From: Peribacillus sp. FSL H8-0477
GTDB lineage: Bacteria > Bacillota > Bacilli > Bacillales > DSM-1321
DNA length: 64,000 bases
Direction: 5' to 3'
NCBI RefSeq assembly: GCF_038002765.1
Contig: NZ_JBBODE010000001.1
Span: forward strand, 1,736,001 to 1,800,000
Shown: one piece after another, positions 53,318 to 64,000 of the stretch
Layout of the letters: every line of letters starts with the position of its first letter
How positions within the stretch are numbered: position 1 is the first letter of the stretch
Position numbers and translations under genes: made by a program
The notes under the pieces: model-generated
What the model was told of the DNA's origin: nothing
The model's input: the letters and a program-made list of their open reading frames with translations, nothing else
Database searches by the model: none

Positions 53318-53623
53318 CTAATCGTGCATTTTTAATAAGGCTTCTCGTCCAGTCATCCCTTTAGTAATCCCTAAGTTTTCTGCTTCAGTCGTTACCGCTT
53401 CAAGCGGTGCCTCAAGCAAGTCATCAATTGAAGTAACACCGACTGCCCTGCCTGCAATAATTTTTCGATGATTCAATTTAGTATTCAACTGGTGAACATC
53501 TAGTGCACCGCACATAATATAACCATTAGTAGAAGTGATCATTATCAGTGTTGTCTTTGGGAGATAGATGGTTATTCCAACAAATGTACTCTCTTCAATC
53601 GTTAGTGGCCTATAATCAATCAT
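53318..53623 (-). CDS. yunC: DUF1805 protein YunC
   Basis: 101 residues, compact alpha/beta protein (GITIYLPKTTLIMITSTNGYIMCGALDV). DUF1805 family, function unknown. Its SD (AAAGGAG, 9 bases before the ATG) is the 3' arm of a 12-bp hairpin at 53632-53668, so translation should be restrained unless the hairpin opens. Downstream of yunD in the same direction. Confidence 0.85.
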   Translation of the reverse strand: MIDYRPLTIEESTFVGITIYLPKTTLIMITSTNGYIMCGALDVHQLNTKLNHRKIIAGRAVGVTSIDDLLEAPLEAVTTEAENLGITKGMTGREALLKMHD

Positions 53624-53631
53624 AAATATCC

Positions 53632-53668
53632 GCTCCTTTCCTACCCATACTGTATGTAGGAAAGGAGC
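53632..53668 (-). promoter_or_regulatory. intercistronic hairpin masking the yunC ribosome binding site
   Basis: On the minus strand GCTCCTTTCCTA pairs perfectly with TAGGAAAGGAGC (12 bp) around a 13-base loop. The 3' arm contains the yunC SD. It is followed by CGGATATTT and the ATG, with no T-run, so it is not a standard terminator. Only 14 bases separate it from the yunD stop. Confidence 0.7.
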
Positions 53669-53682
53669 TTTAAGTGCCCAGA

Positions 53683-55056
53683 TTAATGTGTTTTAAGTTT
53701 CCATGCCAAGATATCCCTTAAAAACTCTGGCATTAAGTATTCCTTATGTTGAGATCGTTGAAGATGCGGAAAGAAATATCCAAAGGTAAACATGTCAGGA
53801 AGGACAAGTCTATACTGCTTCTCTGGATTCAGCTTTTCTCCATCAATTAAAATATACTTGACCAGTTTATTGTTCGTTGTAATAAAGCCAATCCTATCGT
53901 ACACCATGTTTCCCATGATTTTTCCTCTAAAACCAAAACCCTTTACCGGCATATGGGGCCATTCCGGATTTAAGGATTGCATGATAATTTCTTTTAACTG
54001 GCTTCCGCTTAATGTCACTACACAAGGATTAATCGGATGTGGAAGGATTCGGTGTAGATCCGCCTTTGTCACCTTCCCCTTTGGCAATCCTTCTAAAAGC
54101 AGGCCAGCGTTTAAAAACGCACAGTCTGCAGAACTCCATTCCCTTAATGCCTGGCATAATATCTCTGGTAAGATTGAAGGTTTAAACCATTGGGTTTCTA
54201 AAGCTTCTGTCAAGGTCACTACGACATCTTTAAGTGCCTGGCTGCCAACATCATGGAGAGATTGTTCCCAATCGGATTCGCCCTCTATCTCATTAAATTC
54301 ATTGGTGTCATATAACCAGGCCTTTTTATCGATAACATCTCCGATTTCATTTACAGTCAACTCCACCTGGCCCACATAAAATCCGTACTTTCCTGCCCCG
54401 CAGAGCAGAGATTGATTAACCACTTTTCCTTGGTGCAAGATATGGTGTGTATGTGCACCAAGAATTACATCTACCTCTGGAAAGTCCGCAGCAATTCTTT
54501 CATCATCATGTATTCCTAAGTGCGAAAGCAATACTATTATGTCTGCTTTCGATTTTAGAGCGCCTAATTGTTGTTCTAATTCTATAAAAGGCTCACTGAC
54601 TTTCCATCCAAGTGCTGAATATAACTTTTGGAAATTTGCGGTTAGACCGAGCATGGCAATTCTTGTTCCGCTGGTTGTTGTATGTATTTCATAGGGCAAT
54701 GCCCATTTAGGACGTTCTCCATTTTTTTGATAGATATTCGCAGCCAATACTTTAAAATCTGCCTTTTCGTAAAGAGAATCTAAATCGTCATATGTCATCG
54801 TAATACCTTCATTGTTTCCAATCGTCACATACTGATATCCAGCTTCGTTTAAAAGTTTAATATTGCCTTTGCCTTGCGTTCCCTCCGTATATGGATGCCA
54901 CCTATCTACATGATCACCTATATCGAGAATCAAGCATTCTTCACCCGTTTCAGCATGCAGTTGTTTTCTACTCCGCAAAAAAGCCTCAATACGCGGCCAT
55001 TTTTCAAAATGACTATGAAGATCATTTGTATGATATATGTGAATCGCCTCTGACAT
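53683..55056 (-). CDS. yunD: 5'-nucleotidase-family metallophosphatase YunD
   Basis: 457 residues. Calcineurin-like N-domain (about 1-220) with metal ligands in HTNDLHSHF, DIGDHVDRW, IGNNEG, LSHLGIH and GAHTHH, and a 5'-nucleotidase C-terminal substrate domain (about 290-430, TLSGSQLKEIIMQSL). No signal peptide, unlike most UshA-type enzymes, so it is cytosolic. Upstream neighbour of yunC and downstream of yunE. Confidence 0.9.
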   Translation of the reverse strand: MSEAIHIYHTNDLHSHFEKWPRIEAFLRSRKQLHAETGEECLILDIGDHVDRWHPYTEGTQGKGNIKLLNEAGYQYVTIGNNEGITMTYDDLDSLYEKADFKVLAANIYQKNGERPKWALPYEIHTTTSGTRIAMLGLTANFQKLYSALGWKVSEPFIELEQQLGALKSKADIIVLLSHLGIHDDERIAADFPEVDVILGAHTHHILHQGKVVNQSLLCGAGKYGFYVGQVELTVNEIGDVIDKKAWLYDTNEFNEIEGESDWEQSLHDVGSQALKDVVVTLTEALETQWFKPSILPEILCQALREWSSADCAFLNAGLLLEGLPKGKVTKADLHRILPHPINPCVVTLSGSQLKEIIMQSLNPEWPHMPVKGFGFRGKIMGNMVYDRIGFITTNNKLVKYILIDGEKLNPEKQYRLVLPDMFTFGYFFPHLQRSQHKEYLMPEFLRDILAWKLKTH

Positions 55057-55069
55057 CGTTCGTCATCTC

Positions 55070-55894
55070 CTATCCTGTTATTCCGTTGATTATTAGGCGG
55101 AGACCAATAATGATGAGCACAGCCTTCAATAATGTTGCTAATGATTTACCTGTTAAACGTGAATTAATCATAACTCCGAGTTTCGCTCCAAACCATGCAC
55201 CTGGAATAAGTGCCAGTACATACGGCCAGATGACATTTCCAAGATAAATATGCGTAATGGAATTTGTAATCGACGAAAGAAATACCATAAACATGGACGT
55301 AGCAACTGCCACATGCGGCGGAAAGAAAAACAGCAGCATCATAGCTGGAACCATCAAAGAACCTCCGCCTATTCCAAATAGACCGGAACAGAAACCAACA
55401 CCAAACGAAAGGAAGACAGCTAGGATTGGATGATAGCCATACGTATATGCTTGCCCATCTTGATTGATGGTTTTTGTTATCTTATGCTTCCCTTCCTTAA
55501 AAACAACCGGTTTTAGTTGATCCTTTACTAAGAGTACCAATGAAATTAAAATCACAAAGCTGCCAAAATAAAGAGAAAAGGCAGCTATCTGCAAGCTTTT
55601 GTTCGCAAATGCACCAATGATACCACCGGGGCCGCTGCCCGCAAAGAATATCAATCCAGCTTTGTAGTCACCTGTTTTCTTTTTTAAGTAAGCAAGTGTC
55701 GACGAAAGTCCCGTAAAGATCATAATAACTGTCGATACGCCCACTGCACGCTGAGGAGTTAAATTTCCAAGAAGGTCAGTTGAGCCCGCAAGAAAAAGCA
55801 GCGCAGGGACTATGATAATCCCGCCTCCAAGTCCGACCAATGCCCCAATAATCCCGGCGGTTAACCCAATTGCAGCTAACACTATCCATACCAT
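55070..55894 (-). CDS. yunE: TauE/SafE-family membrane transporter YunE
   Basis: 274 residues, about eight helices. Two half repeats each begin with GLGGG/GIGGG loops (GALVGLGGGIIIVPALL and GLFGIGGGSLMVPAMML). The family includes sulfite/sulfoacetate exporters; substrate unknown here. It is 13 bases from yunD and 22 from yunF, suggesting an operon yunF-E-D-C. Confidence 0.9.
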   Translation of the reverse strand: MVWIVLAAIGLTAGIIGALVGLGGGIIIVPALLFLAGSTDLLGNLTPQRAVGVSTVIMIFTGLSSTLAYLKKKTGDYKAGLIFFAGSGPGGIIGAFANKSLQIAAFSLYFGSFVILISLVLLVKDQLKPVVFKEGKHKITKTINQDGQAYTYGYHPILAVFLSFGVGFCSGLFGIGGGSLMVPAMMLLFFFPPHVAVATSMFMVFLSSITNSITHIYLGNVIWPYVLALIPGAWFGAKLGVMINSRLTGKSLATLLKAVLIIIGLRLIINGITG

Positions 55895-55916
55895 TTACAA
55901 TCCGCCCCATCCTATT

Positions 55917-56762
55917 CTAAAAGAAATCGAGCTGTTTTGGTGCCAGCCCCTCATACTCTATATTTAATAATTCTATCATTTCCTTTGCATTGCCTGCCGC
56001 ATCTCCACCAGAATTATTATTGAACAGCACATATATGTCCTTGCTCTGTTTTTCGAGAATTCTCAAACGTGTTACCCACTCCTGTAACTCTACATGATTG
56101 TATTTATAGAGATAACGGACTTCCCGCCAATTTCCTGAGGAAGGCTTTTTCCATCCATAGACATTTCGACCGTGAAAACGGACAAGTGTCTTTTCCTTAT
56201 TGGTCGATTGAAGGACAATCGGGATAGAACCTTCTCCAGATTGAGGTTCATCACATATAGAATGGATCCAGCCCTCTCGTTCCATAAAATCCAATGTTTG
56301 TTCACGTCTCTCTCCTGTAAACCAACTCTGGTTTCGAAATTCTAAACTGACAGGTACATTGGCCATTTCTGCTCGACACCATCGAAGATACTCAACATTT
56401 TCACGAGTGCAGTCAAACCAAGGTGGAAACTGAAAAAGGACCATAGCAAGCTTTCCAGCTGATTGATAGGCATTTAAAGAGGCATGAAAAGCATCAAACA
56501 TTTCCTTTTTACTTTGAAAAGGAATTTCTCCACGGGTATGAGTTGTCATCCCTTGATAGGCTTTTACAACAAATTGAAATCCTTGAGGTGTTTCGGCAAC
56601 CCACTTTTTCGAATTCCTTTCCGGCTGTACAGCATAAAAGGAAGCATCCACTTCAACGGTTGGAAAATGCGAACCATATTCAAGCAGCTTTTTCCGGGGG
56701 GACAGCTTGTCCCCATATAACCCATCATGATCTCCCCAGCCTGTTACACCAATGTAAATCAT
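55917..56762 (-). CDS. yunF: DUF72 protein YunF
   Basis: 281-residue DUF72 TIM-barrel-like protein: YIGVTGWGDHDGLY at the start, TFP/EVDASFYAVQPERNSKKW, VSLEFRNQSWF and YVLFNNNSGGDAAGNA near the end. Cytosolic, function unknown. First gene of the yunF-yunC unit. GAGGTGAT lies before the ATG. Confidence 0.9.
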   Translation of the reverse strand: MIYIGVTGWGDHDGLYGDKLSPRKKLLEYGSHFPTVEVDASFYAVQPERNSKKWVAETPQGFQFVVKAYQGMTTHTRGEIPFQSKKEMFDAFHASLNAYQSAGKLAMVLFQFPPWFDCTRENVEYLRWCRAEMANVPVSLEFRNQSWFTGERREQTLDFMEREGWIHSICDEPQSGEGSIPIVLQSTNKEKTLVRFHGRNVYGWKKPSSGNWREVRYLYKYNHVELQEWVTRLRILEKQSKDIYVLFNNNSGGDAAGNAKEMIELLNIEYEGLAPKQLDFF

Positions 56763-56976
56763 TAAGTATCACCTCTTTATATTTAAAAAAGTCTCTCCTC
56801 ATTATATAACCCAAAAACGAAACCATAAAGCATCCGGAACTGATTTTACCCGTAGAGTGTATCGATACGGACGTCTGTGCTGAATCGTTATTTCCATTCG
56901 ACTAAAGATATAAACATCCACATTTCTATCCATTTGTGCTACATTATAGGAAAAAGTGTTAAGAGGTTATCCTATC

Positions 56977-58533
56977 GTGTATCTAGAATTGACCGCTTTT
57001 ATTACTCTTGTTTGTACTTCAGGAGTATTACATCTGTGTTTATGTCTCTATGTATTCTTTAAGCGTCATAATTATACAAATATATCTTATCTATTTATCC
57101 TTTATTCTGCTTCTATAACCATATATTGCTTTGCTTCTGGTTTTGGTTTAACGGCTACGACACTCGAGCAAATTAAATTTTGGACTGTTATTCAGTATAT
57201 TGGAATGCCGCTATCACCACCCTTAGGGCTATTGTTTATCATGCAGTATTTAGATAGGAAAATCACGAAAAAGCTGTGTATATTCCTTTTTTCTATCCCT
57301 TTAATCAGTTTGGCAGCAGTTGCTACAAATGATTTGCACCATTTTCATTATCGTGTATTTGAGGTTAATCAAGTTTTAGGGGTTCCTTACATTCACCAAG
57401 AAATAGGTGTCTGGTATATGATTCACGGTGTTTTCACGTTTTCCTGTATGTTTGCAGCTTTGTTGCTTGTCCTCTCACATTGGAAAGATACAGCTAAGGT
57501 CTATCGGCCGCAAATCATCTCATTAATTTTCGGACAATTTATCCCTATTGTTACAGCATTTATTTATTTGATCGGATTCACACCCCCTGGAGTTGATCCC
57601 GTACCAATGGTCTTATGGATTTCATCTCTGTTATATTTCTGGTCGATTGGTACATCACGTATGTTTTCAATTATGCCCATTACTAAAAGTACGATATTTA
57701 ATAGCATCAATGATGGTGTTATGGTGTTGGATGAGTCCTATCGATTAATTGAATATAACCAAGCAAGCAAAAGGATGTTTTCAGATTTAAATAACTCCAT
57801 GTTTGGCATGGCCTTTGATAAAGTTTGGATTAAGCTGTCAGGAGAATCTTTTCCTCATCTATTAACCCACGGTATAGTCACTCTGGAAGTAGAACTAACT
57901 GCTGACCGTTCAAATCGTGTCTATCAGATCCGTACTTCATCATTGGTACATCCTAATTATAATAAAGGTGTGCTAATGGTTTTCACGGAAGTCATGGAGC
58001 TTAAAAGGCTTCAGTCCAAATTAGAACATCAAGCCTATCACGATGAACTTACCAATATTCTTAATCGTCGCGCGTTTTTTCAGAAGTGCGACCAAGAGTT
58101 TTCTATAGCAAAGGCTGCTTTATCGCCTTTCTCAATCATTTTAATCGACATTGATCATTTCAAAAATGTGAATGATGCCCATGGTCACATCGTTGGTGAT
58201 CAATTACTTATGCATTTCGTAACGGCTTGTCAAACACAAATAAACGAGGGCATTTTATTTGCAAGATATGGTGGTGAGGAGTTTGTTCTGGCACTGAAAG
58301 GTACCTTGATGGAAGCAGAAAAGTTGGCTGATCAGATGCGCAGACATATAGAAACACAACCTCTACTCGTAGTCGAAGGGGAGATTTCTGTTACTTTGAG
58401 CAGTGGTGTAGCTGAGGCAAGTAAAGAAACAGAAGAAACTCTGTATGAACTTTTGAATAAGGCTGATGAAGCACTTTATTCAGCAAAGCGCAATGGACGT
58501 AATCAAGTTCATGCGTATACCCTTCAAACGTAA
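56977..58533 (+). CDS. 7TM sensor - PAS - GGDEF diguanylate cyclase
   Basis: 518 residues: seven hydrophobic helices (about 1-225, histidine-kinase-type 7TM sensor), a PAS domain (about 235-340, SINDGVMVLDESYRLIEYN) and a GGDEF domain (about 355-515). The active loop is YGGEEF (432-436), complete for catalysis; the RXXD inhibitory site is absent (NEGI at that place). GTG start at 56977 is preferred for AAGAGG 9 bases upstream; an in-frame GTG at 56956 is the alternative. Not present here in B. subtilis. Confidence 0.88.
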   Translation: MYLELTAFITLVCTSGVLHLCLCLYVFFKRHNYTNISYLFILYSASITIYCFASGFGLTATTLEQIKFWTVIQYIGMPLSPPLGLLFIMQYLDRKITKKLCIFLFSIPLISLAAVATNDLHHFHYRVFEVNQVLGVPYIHQEIGVWYMIHGVFTFSCMFAALLLVLSHWKDTAKVYRPQIISLIFGQFIPIVTAFIYLIGFTPPGVDPVPMVLWISSLLYFWSIGTSRMFSIMPITKSTIFNSINDGVMVLDESYRLIEYNQASKRMFSDLNNSMFGMAFDKVWIKLSGESFPHLLTHGIVTLEVELTADRSNRVYQIRTSSLVHPNYNKGVLMVFTEVMELKRLQSKLEHQAYHDELTNILNRRAFFQKCDQEFSIAKAALSPFSIILIDIDHFKNVNDAHGHIVGDQLLMHFVTACQTQINEGILFARYGGEEFVLALKGTLMEAEKLADQMRRHIETQPLLVVEGEISVTLSSGVAEASKETEETLYELLNKADEALYSAKRNGRNQVHAYTLQT

Positions 58534-58566
58534 AAGAAGACGAACTCAGGAGAGTTCGTCTTCTTT
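58533..58566. terminator. bidirectional terminator GGDEF/sufB
   Basis: AAAGAAGACGAACTC / GAGTTCGTCTTCTTT, perfect 15-bp stem with a 4-base loop, 12 bases beyond the sufB stop. Ends the suf operon. Confidence 0.9.
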
Positions 58567-58578
58567 AAAAGGAAATGA

Positions 58579-59976
58579 TTATCCGATAGAACCTTCCATT
58601 TCAAACTTGATTAGGCGGTTCATTTCGACTGCATATTCCATTGGCAATTCTTTTGTGAACGGTTCGATAAAGCCCATTACGATCATTTCTGTTGCTTCTT
58701 GCTGAGAAATCCCGCGGCTCATCAGATAGAACAATTGCTCTTCTGATACTTTGGAAACCTTAGCTTCATGTTCAAGAGAAATATTGTCATTCAGGATTTC
58801 ATTGTATGGAATCGTATCAGATGTTGATAGATTATCCATAATTAACGTATCACACTCAATATTTGAACGGGCACCGTCAGCTTTACGTCCGAAATGGACG
58901 ATTCCACGATATGTTACTTTACCACCCTGTTTAGATATTGATTTTGAAACGATTGTAGAAGACGTATTTGGCGCAAGATGCGTCATTTTTGCTCCTGCAT
59001 CTTGATGTTGGCCTTTACCAGCAATCGCGATAGATAACGTCATACCACGTGCACCTTCACCTTTAAGGATGACAGCAGGATATTTCATTGTCAGTTTAGA
59101 ACCGATGTTTCCATCAATCCATTCCATTGTCGCATTTGCATCACATACAGCCCGTTTAGTTACAAGGTTGTATACGTTATTTGCCCAGTTTTGAATGGTT
59201 GTATAACGGCAATATGCGTCTTTCTTGATGATGATTTCAACAACTGCACTATGAAGGGAGTTAGTTGTATAAACAGGAGCTGTACAACCTTCTACATAGT
59301 GGACACTTGCGCCTTCATCTACAATAATCAGCGTACGTTCGAATTGTCCCATATTCTCAGAGTTAATTCGGAAATAGGCTTGAAGAGGCGTATCTACTTT
59401 AATACCCTTAGGTACGTAGATGAACGAGCCTCCAGACCAAACAGCAGAGTTCAATGCAGCGAACTTATTATCTGTTGGAGGAATCGTTTTACCGAAATAC
59501 TCGCGGAATAGATCTTCATTTTCTCTTAAAGCAGAATCCGTATCTTTAAATACGATTCCCATATCTTCAAGTTCTTTCTTCATGCTGTGGTAAACCACTT
59601 CTGATTCATATTGAGCAGAAACTCCAGCTAGATACTTTTGTTCAGCTTCAGGAATTCCTAATTTATCAAATGTTTGCTTAATCTCTTCAGGAACCTCATC
59701 CCATGATTTTTCTGATCTCTCAGATGGCTTCACGTAATAAGTAATTTCATCAAAGTTTAAGCTGTTTAAGTCTCCGCCCCATTGTGGCATTGGCATTCTG
59801 TAGAAATGCTCCAAAGATTTCAAACGGAAATCTAACATCCATTGTGGTTCACTTTTCATACGTGAGATTTCTTCGACGATTTCTTTAGTCAATCCACGTT
59901 TCGAACGGAATATGGAAACATCTTTATCTGCAAAGCCATATTTATAATCACCGATTTCAGGCATTTTCTTTGCCAT
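58579..59976 (-). CDS. sufB: Fe-S cluster assembly protein SufB
   Basis: 465 residues, same length as B. subtilis SufB. Scaffold component of the SufBCD complex on which the cluster is built. DNANIS-type beta-helix core with [21 protein letters not shown] and [21 protein letters not shown]. The ATG at 59976 follows AAAGGGATG; the frame extends 7 codons upstream through that SD. Last gene of sufCDSUB. Confidence 0.95.
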   Translation of the reverse strand: MAKKMPEIGDYKYGFADKDVSIFRSKRGLTKEIVEEISRMKSEPQWMLDFRLKSLEHFYRMPMPQWGGDLNSLNFDEITYYVKPSERSEKSWDEVPEEIKQTFDKLGIPEAEQKYLAGVSAQYESEVVYHSMKKELEDMGIVFKDTDSALRENEDLFREYFGKTIPPTDNKFAALNSAVWSGGSFIYVPKGIKVDTPLQAYFRINSENMGQFERTLIIVDEGASVHYVEGCTAPVYTTNSLHSAVVEIIIKKDAYCRYTTIQNWANNVYNLVTKRAVCDANATMEWIDGNIGSKLTMKYPAVILKGEGARGMTLSIAIAGKGQHQDAGAKMTHLAPNTSSTIVSKSISKQGGKVTYRGIVHFGRKADGARSNIECDTLIMDNLSTSDTIPYNEILNDNISLEHEAKVSKVSEEQLFYLMSRGISQQEATEMIVMGFIEPFTKELPMEYAVEMNRLIKFEMEGSIG

Positions 59977-60000
59977 AGCGCTATTCATCCCTTTCAATGA

Positions 60001-60031
60001 AGGCTGTGGTCTTGAAACATGTCCACAGCCT
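60001..60031 (-). promoter_or_regulatory. hairpin between sufU and sufB
   Basis: AGGCTGTGG / CCACAGCCT (9 bp perfect, 13-base loop) in the 66-base sufU-sufB gap. On the minus strand it is followed by TTCATTG, not a T-run, so it is more likely a processing or stability element than a terminator. Confidence 0.5.
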
Positions 60032-60042
60032 GCTCATTTATC

Positions 60043-63000
<2,958 letters not shown>

Positions 63001-63015
63001 GGCAAATCCTCCTAC

Positions 63016-63801
63016 TTACGCTTCTTGGCCAACAGTTTCGTCTTCGATGCCCAGTTCTTGTTTAATCCAGTCATATCCTTCAGATTCTAAGCGTGCAGCA
63101 AGCTCAGGACCGCCAGATTTAACGACACGTCCTTGCATCATTACGTGTACGAAATCAGGAGTTATATAATTTAACAGACGTTGGTAATGTGTAATGATTA
63201 AGCAGCCGAAATCTTCTCCGCGCATTTCATTTATGCCTTTTGAAACGACTTTAAGTGCATCAATATCCAGACCAGAGTCAATTTCATCAAGAATAGCGAT
63301 TTTAGGTTGAATCATCATTAATTGAAGAATCTCGTTACGTTTTTTCTCTCCGCCTGAGAATCCTTCATTAAGATAACGTTGTGACATATCTTCAGACATT
63401 TCAAGGAATTCCATTTGTTTATCCATTTGGCGGATAAATTTCATTAATGAAATTTCGTCGCCTTCTTCACGACGTGCGTTAATAGCAGAACGAAGGAATT
63501 CAGCATTTGTAACACCGCTGATTTCACTTGGATATTGCATAGCAAGGAATAACCCTACACGTGCACGTTCATCTACTTCCATATCCAATACATCTTCGCC
63601 GTCAAACGAAATACTTCCGCTTGTTACTTCATATTTGGGATGGCCCATAATTGCGGCAGAAAGTGTTGATTTACCTGTACCATTTGGTCCCATGATTGCG
63701 TGGATTTCTCCACCTTTTACTTCAAGGTTTACACCTTTTAAAATTTCTTTGCCCTCGATAGAGACATGAAGATCCTTAATTGTTAAAGTTGAAGCTGACA
63801 T
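63016..63801 (-). CDS. sufC: Fe-S cluster assembly ATPase SufC
   Basis: 261-residue ABC-type ATPase of the SufBCD complex. Walker A GPNGTGKST at about 38-46, signature FSGGEKKR, Walker B IAILDEIDSGLD and the switch His in LIITHYQRL. First gene of the operon; GGAGG precedes the ATG. Confidence 0.95.
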   Translation of the reverse strand: MSASTLTIKDLHVSIEGKEILKGVNLEVKGGEIHAIMGPNGTGKSTLSAAIMGHPKYEVTSGSISFDGEDVLDMEVDERARVGLFLAMQYPSEISGVTNAEFLRSAINARREEGDEISLMKFIRQMDKQMEFLEMSEDMSQRYLNEGFSGGEKKRNEILQLMMIQPKIAILDEIDSGLDIDALKVVSKGINEMRGEDFGCLIITHYQRLLNYITPDFVHVMMQGRVVKSGGPELAARLESEGYDWIKQELGIEDETVGQEA

Positions 63802-64000
63802 ATGAATACCTCCGTGATCTATATTCCTATTTTATAGCCAAAAGCTATTTTCTCTCTTTATAAAAGTAATTCTCACTTTATTCTCATTACAATTTTATAA
63901 CAAATCAAATCTGTAAGCAACCATTACGATGTACTTTCTACTACGGTGATAGTATTAACCTTAGATCCTTTACACATAATGTGTCCATAAAGTCGATGTT
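63802..64000 (-). promoter_or_regulatory. upstream region of the suf operon
   Basis: AT-rich, no gene. A direct repeat ATTCTCA-CTTT-ATTCTCA with an 11-base period sits inside an imperfect inverted frame GTAAT...ATTAC (63866-63890). It does not match the Fur or PerR 7-1-7 consensus well. TATAAAAT at 63836-63829 (minus strand) is a possible -10 but lacks a good -35. Confidence 0.35.

Noticed and set aside
53792-54379. 195-codon plus-strand open frame opposite yunD
   Set aside because: Fully inside yunD, which has all metallophosphatase motifs; the antisense product resembles nothing and lacks a proper SD.

Overview
The window is a chromosomal segment from a Gram-positive, endospore-forming member of the Bacillaceae. 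It is moderately AT-rich, has strong AGGAGG-type ribosome binding sites, often uses TTG/GTG starts, and puts a hairpin terminator after almost every transcription unit. Gene order follows the Bacillus subtilis yug-mrp-yui-yut-yun-suf region closely (pgi, yugJ, yuzA, yugI, yugH/G/F/E, patB, kapB/D, pbpD, yufK, mrpA-G, yuxO, yuzC, pepA, yuiD-A, yumB/C, yutM-yutI, thr operon, yutH-yutC, lipA, lytH, yunB-F, sufBUSDC). It is not B. subtilis itself: several genes are inserted and several are missing. No rRNA, tRNA, CRISPR array or prophage was seen.

Layout. 1-18.2 kb: central metabolism and housekeeping genes. These include 5' pgi, iron-dependent alcohol dehydrogenase, an S1 RNA-binding protein, a sodium symporter, an Lrp-type regulator coupled to an aminotransferase, patB, an atypical SodC, a CoA-disulfide reductase with a rhodanese domain, a DksA/TraR-like protein, cyclophilin, kapB/kapD and a class A penicillin-binding protein. 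18.4-24.1 kb: complete seven-gene Mrp Na+/H+ antiporter operon with overlapping cistrons. 24.2-27.4 kb: accessory patch with a NERD-domain protein and two YesK-like membrane genes bracketed by two copies of a dispersed repeat; in B. subtilis the comQXPA-degQ locus lies in this interval between yuxO and yuzC. 27.4-37.8 kb: pepA, yuiA-D, several flavin oxidoreductases (yumB, yumC, yutJ) and Fe-S/thiol proteins (yutM, yuzB, yuzD). 38-41.5 kb: hom-thrC-thrB threonine operon. 41.7-49.5 kb: L,D-transpeptidase-like protein coupled to a 2-hydroxyacid dehydrogenase, then yutH-yutC and lipA. 49.6-58.5 kb: lytH, a frameshifted yunB, a decayed IS1182-type element sitting between duplicated terminators, an HD-GYP protein, yunC-F and a GGDEF protein. 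58.6-63.8 kb: SUF iron-sulfur cluster operon (sufC-D-S-U-B).

The most unusual signal is a family of three intergenic elements (about 7.54, 25.24 and 26.24 kb). Each has exactly five copies of a decamer with core CCCGTCT at an exact 21-bp period, closed by GGGGTATTTTG / CAAAATACCCC arms and a terminal GGGTA palindrome. The core and phase are nearly invariant, while the linkers of copy 1 are unrelated to those of copies 2 and 3. I do not recognise a described family. Other points worth attention are the yunD-yunC hairpin that buries the yunC ribosome binding site, the yunB frameshift, the SodC with Asn at a copper-ligand position, a HepT-like protein without its catalytic His, the structured leader of yutJ, and the compact cdr promoter/operator nested in the yteA terminator. 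All functional assignments rest on reading the translated sequences and gene order; no database search was run.
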